From Gordonia bronchialis DSM 43247 (lineage in GTDB: Bacteria > Actinomycetota > Actinomycetes > Mycobacteriales > Mycobacteriaceae), in contig NC_013441.1 of NCBI RefSeq assembly GCF_000024785.1, forward strand, positions 4,216,001 to 4,280,000: 64,000 bases of DNA. The letters run 5' to 3'. The notes under the pieces were generated by a model that made no database searches, had not been told where the DNA came from, and saw nothing but the letters and a program-made list of their open reading frames with translations. Positions within the stretch are counted from its first letter, which is position 1. Every line of letters starts with the position of its first letter. The position numbers and the translations under genes were made by a program. Shown in pieces: positions 45,484-55,264 of the stretch.

Positions 45484-46515
45484 GTGAGCATCAGTGCAAC
45501 CACCTCGCCTGGCCACGCGTCGCCAGTGGCCGCCGTCGCGGAACCCGAAGCCCCGATCCTGACCGCCCCGCTGACCAACTCCTTCGACTACACCCGGTCG
45601 CTGGGCCCGGTGCTCAGCCAGTTCGCGCTCGCCTTGCGCGACGGTCGGATCGTCGGCTCGGCGAACAGCGACGGTACGGTGTCCGTCCCGCCCGTGGAGT
45701 TCGATCCGACGACCGGGGCACCGACGTCCGAGCTGGTCGACGTCGCCACCACCGGAACCGTCACCACCTGGTCGTGGCAGCCGGAACCGGTTGCGGCACA
45801 ACCACTCGACCGTCCATTCGCCTGGGCGCTGATCCGACTCGACGGCGCCGACACGGCGATCCTGCACGCCGTCGCGGTCGATTCCGCCGACGCCATGAAC
45901 ACCGGGATGCGCGTGCACGCCGTCTGGTCCGCCGCCCGCACCGGCCGCATCGACGACATCGCCCATTTCGCACCCGGGGACACCGCGCAGACCGCTCCGG
46001 ACAACACCGCCGAGAACTCCGAGGACACCGACGTCATCATCACCACCCCGATCACCACCGAGATCATTCACTCGGCCAACGAGGAGGAATCGGTCTACCT
46101 CGAAGGTCTCAAGGCGGGCAAGCTGATCGGCAGCCGGATCGGCTCGGGAGTCGACGCCGGGCGCGTCTACTTCCCGCCGCGCGCGGTGAGTCCCGCCGAC
46201 GGCTCGCGCAGTGTCGAACGCGTTGAGCTGCCCGACACCGGAATCGTCACCACCTTCTGCATCGTCAACGTCCCGTTCCGTGGCCAGCAGATCAAACCGC
46301 CCTACGTCGCCGCCTACGTCCTGCTCGACGGTGCCGACATCCCCTTCCTGCATCTCATCCTCGACTGCGAGGCCGCCGATGTCCGAATGGGCATGCGGGT
46401 CAAAGCCGTCTGGGCTCCCGAAGACGAGTGGGAGTACTCCATCGGCAACATCAGCCACTTCGCGCCGACCGGCGAGGACGACGCCGACTACGAGACCTAT
46501 AAGGATCACCTCTGA
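45484..46515 (+). CDS. Tandem DUF35 OB-fold protein (Rv3521-like)
   Basis: A 343-residue protein with two DUF35-type OB folds (about residues 30-150 and 200-330). Each has a TGTVTTWSW / TGIVTTFCI strand and a GMRV(H/K)AVW end, and neither keeps the zinc-ribbon cysteines. DUF35 partners bind thiolase-like aldolases (as ChsH2 does with Ltp2) and activate them. It is directly upstream of ltp4 and ltp3 with a 1-bp overlap, so it is probably their subunit. GTG 45484 starts just after the KstR box. Confidence 0.85.
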   Translation: MSISATTSPGHASPVAAVAEPEAPILTAPLTNSFDYTRSLGPVLSQFALALRDGRIVGSANSDGTVSVPPVEFDPTTGAPTSELVDVATTGTVTTWSWQPEPVAAQPLDRPFAWALIRLDGADTAILHAVAVDSADAMNTGMRVHAVWSAARTGRIDDIAHFAPGDTAQTAPDNTAENSEDTDVIITTPITTEIIHSANEEESVYLEGLKAGKLIGSRIGSGVDAGRVYFPPRAVSPADGSRSVERVELPDTGIVTTFCIVNVPFRGQQIKPPYVAAYVLLDGADIPFLHLILDCEAADVRMGMRVKAVWAPEDEWEYSIGNISHFAPTGEDDADYETYKDHL

Positions 46516-47564
46516 TGACCGGATCCTCGACCGCACTGCCGCGCATCGCGATCATCGGGTTCGCGCACAGCCCCAACGTCGTCGGCACCCACGGCACCAC
46601 CAACGGCGTCGAGATGCTGATCCCGTGCTTCGACAAGCTCTACGCCGAACTCGGCATCACCCGCACCGACATCGAGTTCTGGTGCAGCGGATCGTCGGAT
46701 TACCTTGCCGGTCGCGCCTTCTCCTTCATCTCCGCGATCGATTCCATCGGCGCGATGCCGCCGATCAACGAGTCACATGTGGAGATGGACGGTGCATGGG
46801 CCCTGTATGAGGCGTGGGTCAAGATCGCCACCGGCGAGGTCGATCTGGCACTGGCCTACGGCTTCGGCAAAGCGACTGCAGGCTACTCGGATCTGACACT
46901 CGCGTTGCAGACCGATCCGTACACGGTGGCCCCGCTGTGGCCGGATGCCGCCTCACTCGCCGCATTGCAGGCGCGCGCCGGTCTCGATGCCGGCGTCTGG
47001 ACCGAGGCGGACATGGCCGCCGTCGCCGCCCGCACGACCGGCACGTCGGCAGATGAGCTGCTTAGCGCCGACTACGTCGCGAATCCGCTACGCGCACATG
47101 ACATCGCGCCCTACACCGACGCCGCCGCAGCAGTGGTGATCGCCAGTGAACGCAAGGCCCGCGAACTCGTCGCCAACCCTGCCTTCGTCACCGGTTGGGA
47201 CCATCGCATCGACACCCCCAACTTCGGGGCACGCGACCTCACCGTCTCACCGTCGACGACCCTGGCCGGTGACACCGCCTTCGGTGAGGCCAGTCGGGCC
47301 GTCGACGTGGCCGAGATCAACGCCGCCTTCACTCACCAGGAGCTGATCGTCCGCAACGCACTGCGTCTTCCGGACACGGTGCGTATCAATCCATCCGGGG
47401 GTTCACTGACCGGCAACTCCCTGTTCTCGGCGGGTCTGCAGCGGATCGGATACGCCGCACACGAGATCCTCACCGGCAACGCCGGTACCGCCGTCGCACA
47501 TGCGACCAGCGGACCGCTGCTGCAACAGAACATGGTCGTCACACTCGCGGGAGAAGACAACTGA
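46515..47564 (+). CDS. ltp4: Thiolase-fold lipid-transfer/aldolase protein Ltp4
   Basis: A 349-residue thiolase-superfamily protein (Rv3522-like), related to SCP-x thiolases but used as retro-aldolase partners in steroid side-chain removal. It keeps a Cys in the nucleophile region (FWCSGSSDYLAGRAF) and a C-terminal NPSGGSLTGNSLFSAG loop. The ATG overlaps the DUF35 stop and its stop overlaps ltp3 (both TGATG), so the three products are likely made in fixed ratio and form a complex. Confidence 0.87.
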   Translation: MTGSSTALPRIAIIGFAHSPNVVGTHGTTNGVEMLIPCFDKLYAELGITRTDIEFWCSGSSDYLAGRAFSFISAIDSIGAMPPINESHVEMDGAWALYEAWVKIATGEVDLALAYGFGKATAGYSDLTLALQTDPYTVAPLWPDAASLAALQARAGLDAGVWTEADMAAVAARTTGTSADELLSADYVANPLRAHDIAPYTDAAAAVVIASERKARELVANPAFVTGWDHRIDTPNFGARDLTVSPSTTLAGDTAFGEASRAVDVAEINAAFTHQELIVRNALRLPDTVRINPSGGSLTGNSLFSAGLQRIGYAAHEILTGNAGTAVAHATSGPLLQQNMVVTLAGEDN

Positions 47565-48742
47565 TGGCACACCGTAATCGCGCGGCAGTCCTGGGTACCG
47601 GACAGACCAAGTACGTCGCCAAACGGCACGACGTGACGATGGCCGGCATGTGCCGCGAGGCCATCGACGCCGCCCTCGCCGATGCCAAGGTCGGCATGGA
47701 CGACATCGACGCCATCGTCATCGGCAAGGCACCGGATCTGTTCGAGGGCACCATGATGCCCGAACTGGCGATGGCCGAGGCGATCGGCGCCGTCGGAAAA
47801 CGTCTGATCCGCGTCCACACTGCCGGCTCGGTCGGCGGGTCGACGGCCAACGTGGCCGCATCACTCGTCTTCGCCGGAGTCCACAAGCGTGTGCTGGCCG
47901 TGGCCTGGGAGAAGCAGTCCGAATCGAATGCCATGTGGGCGTTGTCGATTCCCGTTCCCTTCACCAAGCCCGTCGGCGCGGGGGCGGGCGGCTTCTTCGC
48001 CCCGCATGTGCGCTCCTACATCCGCCAGTCGGGGGCGCCCGATCACATCGGCGCGATCGTCGCCGCCAAGGACCGACGCAACGGCGCCCGGAACCCGCTC
48101 GCCCACCTGCACCAGCCGGACCAGACGGTGGAGAAGGTGATGAGCTCCCAGATGCTGTGGGACCCCATCCGATTCGACGAAACCTGCCCGTCGTCGGACG
48201 GGGCGTGCGCGGTGGTCATCGGCGACGAGCAGACCGCCGACGACGCGGTGGCCGCCGGCGACCCGGTGGCATGGGTACACGCCACCGCCATGCGCACCGA
48301 ACCCCTCTCCTTCGCTCACCGCAACGTGGTCAGCCCGCAGGCCGGACGCGATGCCGCGGCAGCACTTTGGAAGGCCGGTGGCGTCAGCAACCCGCTCGAC
48401 GAGATCGACGCCGCCGAGGTCTACGTGCCGTTCTCCTGGTTCGAACCGATGTGGCTGGAGAACCTCGGCTTCGCACCGGAGGGTGAGGGGTGGAAGCTCA
48501 CCGAGGCCGGCGAGACCGAGATCGGTGGGCGTATCCCGTTCAACGCCTCCGGCGGTGTGTTGTCGTCGAATCCGATCGGTGCGTCGGGCATGATCCGCTT
48601 CGCGGAGGCGGCGATTCAGGTGATGGGCAAGGGTGGCGATCACCAGGTCCCCGACGCCCGCAAAGCCCTCGGTCACGCCTATGGTGGTGGCTCACAATAC
48701 TTCTCGATGTGGCTGGTGGGCGCGGACAAGCCGCAGCACTGA
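47564..48742 (+). CDS. ltp3: Thiolase-fold lipid-transfer/aldolase protein Ltp3
   Basis: A 392-residue thiolase-like protein (Rv3523-like). The usual nucleophilic cysteine loop reads HTAGSVGGSTA with no Cys, which fits a retro-aldolase and not a thiolase; the C-terminal NASGGVLSSNPIGASG loop is conserved. It probably forms a heteromer with Ltp4 and the DUF35 protein to release C3 or C2 units from the side chain. Last gene of the KstR-boxed operon, followed by a hairpin repeat. Confidence 0.87.
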   Translation: MAHRNRAAVLGTGQTKYVAKRHDVTMAGMCREAIDAALADAKVGMDDIDAIVIGKAPDLFEGTMMPELAMAEAIGAVGKRLIRVHTAGSVGGSTANVAASLVFAGVHKRVLAVAWEKQSESNAMWALSIPVPFTKPVGAGAGGFFAPHVRSYIRQSGAPDHIGAIVAAKDRRNGARNPLAHLHQPDQTVEKVMSSQMLWDPIRFDETCPSSDGACAVVIGDEQTADDAVAAGDPVAWVHATAMRTEPLSFAHRNVVSPQAGRDAAAALWKAGGVSNPLDEIDAAEVYVPFSWFEPMWLENLGFAPEGEGWKLTEAGETEIGGRIPFNASGGVLSSNPIGASGMIRFAEAAIQVMGKGGDHQVPDARKALGHAYGGGSQYFSMWLVGADKPQH

Positions 48743-48758
48743 CCGTCGTCGCCGATGC

Positions 48759-48869
48759 GAAAGTGGGGGAAGGTTTTCCTTCCCCCACTCTTGGTCCCAT
48801 GCCGGAGTAGTTTCTCGGGGACAGAACCAAACGTAGGGGAAGGATTTCCTTCCCCTACTTTCAGCCCAC
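48759..48869. repeat. 110-bp double-hairpin repeat, left copy
   Basis: Two hairpins, 48762-48789 (12-bp stem AGTGGGGGAAGG, TTTT loop) and 48833-48858 (11-bp stem GTAGGGGAAGG, ATTT loop), joined by about 43 nt containing CTTGGTCCCAT and TTTCTCGGGGA. A diverged direct copy is at 49918-50027. The first hairpin, 20 bp after ltp3, can also serve as its terminator. Confidence 0.8.
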
Positions 48870-48929
48870 GGGTCCGCACCCTGTGGACAACGCCCCGACG
48901 ACGAGCCACGCAGGCCGCATGATCGGGTG

Positions 48930-49919
48930 ATGACCGATCCCGACGAGTTCGACTTCACCCGAAGCCATGCCGCAGACCGCCTGATCCTGCGCCGCGAGGT
49001 GCTGCCGACGGGCGTCAGCGACGCGGAGATCCGACGGAGCCTGCACGACAACGCCATCGAACGAATCTGGTGGGGCTCGTATGTCCCGGCCACCGGGGCC
49101 GACAATTCGATTGCGCGCCGTGCGCAGCTGTATGTGGAAAAGGTGCACGCGGCGATCCGCACCGGCGGGCGCACCCGCCATCCGAGCCACCAGTCGGCCG
49201 CTGCTCTCCTAACCATTCCTCTGCTGCAACCGGATTGGTCGACGGTGCACTTCACCTCGACGAAGTCGGGGCGCAAGTCACCCGGCCTGACCATCCATCA
49301 GGCACCGCTCCCCGACGATCATCTCGTCGACGTCGACGACGGTCTGGTGATAACCGGCATCGGACGTACCGTCTGCGACGAGGCACTGAAAGGGACCCTG
49401 CGCCAGGCGGTCTGTGCGCTCGATTCAGGGCGCTACCAGGCCCGACTACGCAACATCGAGGTCGACCTCGAGGCGATCGCGTCGACGATGGGTGGCCGGC
49501 ACGGAATCGACAGGTTGCGCACCGCCATCCCACTGTCCACCGATCTGTCCGAGAGCATCGGCGAATCGTTGAGTCGCTGCGTCATTGCCGAAGTCGGGCT
49601 GCCGACTCCAGAGTTGCAGGTCGTGGTCGTCGTCGACGATGGTTCGGTGAAGCGCTGCGATTTCGGGTGGCGTGACGAGAACGGCAAGGTACTCGTCGTC
49701 GGCGAATTCGATGGTCGGTTCAAGTACCACCGGGAATCGGCGGCCTCCGGAGAACGGCTCGCCGAGGACGTCATCTATGCCGAGAAGCTCCGCGAGGATG
49801 CCATCCGCGACTGCGACATCATCGTCGTGCGATGGACGTGGAGTGAGCTCCAGGATCCGCAGAAGTTCGCTGCCAAGATCCGACGGGCGTTGCGCCGCGC
49901 CGGCATCGTCGCCGCCTGA
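48930..49919 (+). CDS. Uncharacterised protein with PD-(D/E)XK-like C-terminal domain
   Basis: A 329-residue protein of a family common in actinobacteria. The N-terminal region (about 1-90: IRRSLHDNAIERIWWGSYVP) resembles the AbiEi-type winged-helix start of antitoxin-like proteins. The C-terminal part has CDFGWRDENGKVLVVGEFDGRFKYHRE, a good fit to the D-x(n)-ExK-like core of PD-(D/E)XK/DUF559 nucleases, followed by AEKLREDAIRD and VVRWTW. Activity is unproven. It has no steroid link and sits between two 110-bp direct repeats, so it looks inserted between ltp3 and the next gene. ATG 48930 chosen; GTG 48927 possible. Confidence 0.65.
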   Translation: MTDPDEFDFTRSHAADRLILRREVLPTGVSDAEIRRSLHDNAIERIWWGSYVPATGADNSIARRAQLYVEKVHAAIRTGGRTRHPSHQSAAALLTIPLLQPDWSTVHFTSTKSGRKSPGLTIHQAPLPDDHLVDVDDGLVITGIGRTVCDEALKGTLRQAVCALDSGRYQARLRNIEVDLEAIASTMGGRHGIDRLRTAIPLSTDLSESIGESLSRCVIAEVGLPTPELQVVVVVDDGSVKRCDFGWRDENGKVLVVGEFDGRFKYHRESAASGERLAEDVIYAEKLREDAIRDCDIIVVRWTWSELQDPQKFAAKIRRALRRAGIVAA

Positions 49920-50027
49920 AATTGGGGGAAGAATTTCATCCCCTGGTCTTGGTTCCATCCCCGAAGAATTTCTCGAGGATGAAGCCAGACCTCGGGGAAG
50001 GTTTTCCTTCCCCTACTTTCAGCCCAC
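49918..50027. repeat. 110-bp double-hairpin repeat, right copy
   Basis: Direct copy of 48759-48869: GGGGGAAG hairpin (weak, 49924-49943), TCTTGGTTCCAT, TTTCTCGAGGA, then a hairpin GGGGAAGG-TTTT-CCTTCCCC (49994-50013) and the shared end TACTTTCAGCCCAC. It overlaps the stop codons of both flanking genes. Confidence 0.8.
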
Positions 50028-50576
50028 CGCCGGACGCGTCTCCGGCAGCGCACAGGCCGCTCCGTCGGACATCCCGGTCGGCCGCACCCCGAGTCCCTGG
50101 TTGAGCCGGGCGCGCTGGTTCTCCCAGGCGATGGTGGCGGCGAGTTCGGTGATCTGCTTCTTCGAAAGATGTTGAGCGAGTTCATCTCGGATGCGGGCGA
50201 GGTCGTCGGCGACGGCGGGTGTGGCGGTCATCGCCGCGGCGAAGGCGAGTACCAGCTTCTCGAGATCGTCGTAGGCGGCGCTGTCGGCGAAGACCGGTAG
50301 ATCACGCATCTGGGCCTCGGTGACACCGGAACTGCGTGCGAGTGCCGACCCGATGTCGAGACAGAATTCGCAACCCACCAGACCGGCGGTCTTGAGTTCG
50401 GCCAGCTCCTTGAGTTTGGGGTCCAGCGCGTTGCTGAACAACAACGCCGATTCGTAGACCCCGGTGCCCACCAGCACCTGAGGCCGTCGGCCGAGCCAGC
50501 CGACGAGATCGCTCCGATGTCGTCGCGCCGACCCGAACGCCCGCACGAACCCCCGAGTCCGATCCACTACTCGCAT
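50019..50576 (-). CDS. Carboxymuconolactone decarboxylase/AhpD family protein
   Basis: A 185-residue CMD-family protein: LKELAELKTAGLVGCEFCLDIGSALARSSG carries the CxxC redox pair (GCEFCLD) that in AhpD-like proteins acts as a peroxidase or alkylhydroperoxide reductase site, and KKQITELAATIAWENQRAR ends the helical domain. ATG 50576 chosen by GGTGGAG upstream; the longer frame is unsupported. Its terminal codons come from the right copy of the hairpin repeat. A hairpin separates it from the NTF2-like gene, so it may have its own promoter. Confidence 0.8.
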   Translation of the reverse strand: MRVVDRTRGFVRAFGSARRHRSDLVGWLGRRPQVLVGTGVYESALLFSNALDPKLKELAELKTAGLVGCEFCLDIGSALARSSGVTEAQMRDLPVFADSAAYDDLEKLVLAFAAAMTATPAVADDLARIRDELAQHLSKKQITELAATIAWENQRARLNQGLGVRPTGMSDGAACALPETRPAVG

Positions 50577-50617
50577 CGCTCCACCTTTGCAGCCCACGGA
50601 ATGGAGCGGAAACACGT

Positions 50618-50679
50618 CCACCCCACCTGACCTGTCCCACCCTTCTCCGAGAGAGGGGCGAAAACAAGGGGTGGGGTGG
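50618..50679 (-). terminator. Inverted repeat after the cyp125-NTF2 pair
   Basis: CCACCCCACC (50618-50627) pairs with GGTGGGGTGG (50670-50679), and imperfect pairing extends outwards to about 50608 and 50689. It lies just after the stop of the NTF2-like gene. Confidence 0.6.
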
Positions 50680-50695
50680 ATTCGTGTCCGGCCTC

Positions 50696-51145
50696 TCAGG
50701 CCCGGCGCACCGAGTTGATCGTCGCCTCGACCTCCCAGAACGCCCGCAGCGCAACGAGTTTGCCGTCGTCGTCGGCTCGATAGGTGAACACGCCACGGGC
50801 TTGCGAGACATGCCCGGCGATGTGCGTCACGATCTTGCCGATGTAGGCGACCTCGTTTCCGCAGATGATCTCCTCGTCGAAGACGAACTCGATGCTCTCG
50901 GTGGTGGCGATCGATTTGTCCCAGAAATCGGCGATCTCGGCGTGGCCGTGAAAACCCTTGCCCTCCGGGTCGAACATCGACGGCCCGACCGGATCCTCCA
51001 CCGACCCCTCAGCGGCGAAGTTCTCGACCCAGGACTGCTTGTCACGCGAGGCGACGAACTCGCGCGAACGCCGCCCGGCCACAACGGCCGGATGGTTGTC
51101 GCGGTCGATGTTCAGATACGCGGGTGTGTCACTGGTGGCAGTCAC
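50696..51145 (-). CDS. NTF2-like (SnoaL/ketosteroid-isomerase fold) protein
   Basis: A 149-residue cone-fold protein: SREFVASRDKQSWVENFAAEGSVEDPVG at the start, a GHAEIADFWDKSI helix and a C-terminal LRAFWEVEATI strand. This fold includes delta-5-3-ketosteroid isomerases, and the acidic residues EDPVG and EFVFDEE could line a pocket. It is 6 bp after cyp125, so co-transcription and a steroid or steroid-CoA ligand are plausible but unproven. Start GTG 51145. Confidence 0.78.
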   Translation of the reverse strand: MTATSDTPAYLNIDRDNHPAVVAGRRSREFVASRDKQSWVENFAAEGSVEDPVGPSMFDPEGKGFHGHAEIADFWDKSIATTESIEFVFDEEIICGNEVAYIGKIVTHIAGHVSQARGVFTYRADDDGKLVALRAFWEVEATINSVRRA

Positions 51146-51151
51146 ACTCGA

Positions 51152-52462
51152 TCACTTCGTCCCGTAGTCGACGCGGAGCTCCTTGACGCCGTTGATCCAC
51201 CCGTGCCGCAGACGACGCGGGGCGTCGAGCTTGGTGATGTCGGGCACGATGTCGGCCAGGGCGTTGAACATCAGGTTGATCTCCATCCGCGCGAGGTTGG
51301 CGCCGACGCAGAAGTGTGCACCGTTGCCCCCGAAGCCGACATGCGGGTTGGGGTCGCGCAGGATGTTGAAACTGAACGGATCGTCGAAGACTTCCTCGTC
51401 GTAATTGGCTGAGCCATAGAACATTCCGACTCGTTCGCCTGCCTTGATGTCGACGCCGCCGACCTGCGTGTCGTTCTTGGCGGTGCGCTGGAAGCAGTTG
51501 ACCGGGGTCGCCCACCGGACGATCTCGTCCACCGCCGTCGCCGGCCGCTCCTTCTTGAACAGCTCCCACTGATCGGGGTGATCGAGGAAGGCATTCATGC
51601 CGTGGCTGATGGCATTTCGCGTCGTCTCGTTGCCGGCGACGGTCAGCAGGATGAAGAAGAAGCCGAACTCGGTCTCGTCGAGGGACTGCCCGTCGATGTC
51701 CGCGTTCACCAGGGTGGACACGATGTCGTCGACCGGACACTTCCGACGTTCCTCGGCCATGGTGTAGCCGTAACCGAGGATCTCTGCCGAGGCCATCTGC
51801 GGGTCCTCGCCGAACTCGGGATCGTCGTAGTTCATCATGTTGTTCGACCAGTCGAACAGCTTGCCGCGGTCGGCTTCCGGCACCCCGAGCAGGTCGGCGA
51901 TGGCCAGCAGCGGAAGGTCGACGGCCACGTCGTGGACGAAGTCGCCGGATCCCTTGTCGGCAGCGGCACGCACGATGGTGCGGGCCGCGTCGTCGAGCTT
52001 GTCTTCGAGGGCCTGCACCGCGCGCGGGGTGAAGGCCTTGGAGACGAGCTTGCGCAGACGGGTGTGCTCCGGCGGGTCGTGGTTGATCAGCAACGCCTTG
52101 GTGACGTCGAGCTGGTCCTGGGTCATCTCGTCGTCGAAGCGCATGATGACGCCGTTGGTCGCGGTCGCCCAGTCGGCATTGTTCTTGGAGATCTCCCGGA
52201 TGTGCTGATGCTTGGAGATCACCCAGTAGCCGCCGTCGTGGAACCCGCCTCCCTTGCCGGGCTCCTGCGCGTTCCACCAGACCGGGGCGGTCTGGCGCAA
52301 CTGCGCGAACTCCTGAACCGGGATACCCCGCTCCAGCAGGTCGGGGTTGGTGAAATCCCACCCGTCCTGCTGCATGAACGGGCACTTCGCGACACTGTCC
52401 GAAGTGCTCGTACCCGCCGCTGCCGATTCGCTACCGATCGGGGCGCTCTGGGCCTGGGTCAC
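51152..52462 (-). CDS. cyp125: Steroid C26/C27-monooxygenase CYP125
   Basis: A 436-residue P450 very similar to CYP125A1 (Rv3545c), which oxidises the terminal methyl of cholesterol or cholestenone to the carboxylate that FadD enzymes then activate. Landmarks: AGNETTRNA in the I helix, K-helix ERPATAVDEIVRW and heme loop FGGNGAHFCVGANLAR. A KstR box lies 35 bp upstream of ATG 52462. The igr partners found downstream of cyp125 in M. tuberculosis are not here; an NTF2-like gene follows. Confidence 0.95.
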   Translation of the reverse strand: MTQAQSAPIGSESAAAGTSTSDSVAKCPFMQQDGWDFTNPDLLERGIPVQEFAQLRQTAPVWWNAQEPGKGGGFHDGGYWVISKHQHIREISKNNADWATATNGVIMRFDDEMTQDQLDVTKALLINHDPPEHTRLRKLVSKAFTPRAVQALEDKLDDAARTIVRAAADKGSGDFVHDVAVDLPLLAIADLLGVPEADRGKLFDWSNNMMNYDDPEFGEDPQMASAEILGYGYTMAEERRKCPVDDIVSTLVNADIDGQSLDETEFGFFFILLTVAGNETTRNAISHGMNAFLDHPDQWELFKKERPATAVDEIVRWATPVNCFQRTAKNDTQVGGVDIKAGERVGMFYGSANYDEEVFDDPFSFNILRDPNPHVGFGGNGAHFCVGANLARMEINLMFNALADIVPDITKLDAPRRLRHGWINGVKELRVDYGTK

Positions 52463-52496
52463 GTCACACCACCTCGCTGTGAGAACTCACTGAGAC

Positions 52497-52510
52497 TAGA
52501 ACCTGTTTCA
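52497..52510. promoter_or_regulatory. KstR operator upstream of cyp125
   Basis: TAGAACCTGTTTCA matches all eight fixed positions of the KstR consensus. Confidence 0.9.
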
Positions 52511-52542
52511 AATCTCATTAGAGCACATTGTGACGCGAATGA

Positions 52543-53952
<1,410 letters not shown>

Positions 53953-53954
53953 GG

Positions 53955-54464
53955 ATGGGCAAACCCCACCTCGATCCCGAGAACCGTCCCGCGCAACTGG
54001 ATTCACCCGTGGTGGCCGCGCTCATCAAGTGGGGCTCGCGGGCAAACACGGCACTCTACAAAGCCACCGGCGGCCGGCTGGGCGGCACGTGGCGAGTCGG
54101 CGCCGCGGCACGCAATCCGGTGCCTGTCGCGCTGCTCACCACCATCGGGCGCAAGAGCGGAAAGCCGCGCACGGCACCGCTGCTCTACCTGCGCCGCGGT
54201 GACGACTTCGTGGTCGTCGCGTCTCAGGGCGGCAGCGCCACACATCCCGCGTGGTACCTGAATCTGCGGGACAACCCGGACGTCAGCATCCAGGTCGGCA
54301 AGGACACCTACGAGTTGCGGGCCCGTACCGCAACGGATTCCGAGCGCGCACAGATCTGGCCGGAACTCGTGGATCACTACCCCGACTTCGACACCTACGC
54401 CGCCTGGACCGATCAGGGACCCACCAAACGCATCATCCCGGTGGTGATCTGCGAGCCGCGCTGA
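53955..54464 (+). CDS. Deazaflavin (F420)-dependent nitroreductase, Ddn family
   Basis: A 169-residue split-beta-barrel protein of the Ddn family (Rv3547, the pretomanid-activating enzyme, holds the same place after fadA5). The F420-contact region TTIGRKSGKPRTAPLLYL and VVVASQGGSATHPAWYLNL are clear. Natural substrates of the family are quinones. Two bases after fadA5, so probably co-transcribed. Confidence 0.87.
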   Translation: MGKPHLDPENRPAQLDSPVVAALIKWGSRANTALYKATGGRLGGTWRVGAAARNPVPVALLTTIGRKSGKPRTAPLLYLRRGDDFVVVASQGGSATHPAWYLNLRDNPDVSIQVGKDTYELRARTATDSERAQIWPELVDHYPDFDTYAAWTDQGPTKRIIPVVICEPR

Positions 54465-54483
54465 CGGATCGCATCCCGCCGGG

Positions 54484-55098
54484 TCAGGTTCCTCCACGGC
54501 CGATCTGACGGATCGCCGATCCTGTCCACACGTCGAGGAATCGTCGGAGCCCGGCACCGGTTCGTGGTGGTGTGCCCGGATCGATCACCATCGACTGCAC
54601 TGTGCGCAGCACGATCTCGGCAACCGCGTCGAGCTCGGCCTCGCCGTAACCCGCACCCGCCCAGTCGACGTCCATGCGCTCCACCATGGAGCGGGCGAAT
54701 CGTCGACCCAGATCTGAGGTCATCTCGCCGAGCACCGGCAGACTGATGTGTTCGGGCTGCAGTAGCAGGCCGACGTAACTGTCCTCGTGCAGTTCTTCGA
54801 GCACGGCGGCAATTCCCTCGATGAGCGCGGCGTCGGGTGCCGTCATGCCGCGCAGTCGCTGCGCCATGCGGTCGAGCAGGTCGTCGACGGCCCCGAGTGC
54901 AGTGGCGGCCAGCAGCTCATCGGTACCGGCGAAGTACCGGTACACGGTCTGCCGGGTGACGCCGAGTTCGCGGGCGACGTCGGCAAGGCTGGTGGATGAA
55001 CCACGACGGTCGATTGTCGACCTCGTCGCGGCCAGGATCCGCGCCACTGCCTCGTCGTCGTTGACCGGGACCCGGCCACCCCATCCGTGCGTACGCAT
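54484..55098 (-). CDS. TetR-family regulator
   Basis: A 204-residue repressor: the helix-turn-helix STSLADVARELGVTRQTVYRYFAG is at about residues 34-57, followed by a helical ligand domain. It is not KstR (its recognition helix differs) and I cannot name it. It is divergent from a CYP125-like P450 with an ACCATAC/GTATGGT inverted repeat between them, so it most likely represses that P450 and itself in response to a steroid or lipid ligand. ATG 55098 has GAGGAA six bases upstream. Confidence 0.85.
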   Translation of the reverse strand: MRTHGWGGRVPVNDDEAVARILAATRSTIDRRGSSTSLADVARELGVTRQTVYRYFAGTDELLAATALGAVDDLLDRMAQRLRGMTAPDAALIEGIAAVLEELHEDSYVGLLLQPEHISLPVLGEMTSDLGRRFARSMVERMDVDWAGAGYGEAELDAVAEIVLRTVQSMVIDPGTPPRTGAGLRRFLDVWTGSAIRQIGRGGT

Positions 55099-55193
55099 CA
55101 GCGTTCCTCGTGCACCACTACCCCCAACGGCCCCATGGCTGAAAACCCTACGACACCGGCACGAGGCAGGCGGCATCCTCGCGCCCCACGTCG

Positions 55194-55222
55194 ACCATAC
55201 GGATCAACCAAGGGTGTATGGT
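55194..55222. promoter_or_regulatory. Inverted repeat, candidate TetR operator
   Basis: ACCATAC (55194-55200) and GTATGGT (55216-55222) are perfect arms with a 15-bp spacer in the intergenic region between the TetR gene and the P450, 43 bp before ATG 55265. Confidence 0.55.
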
Positions 55223-55264
55223 GTGGTGACAACGACCACAGTGGCGGATGGAAGGCAGCGACAG

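Noticed and set aside
48759..50027. Insertion sequence or transposon
   Set aside because: The repeats are direct, not terminal inverted, and the enclosed gene shows no transposase motif; kept only as a possible repeat-flanked cassette.
54484..55098. KstR itself
   Set aside because: The recognition helix and the adjacent ACCATAC/GTATGGT site do not fit the TNNAACNNGTTNNA operator.
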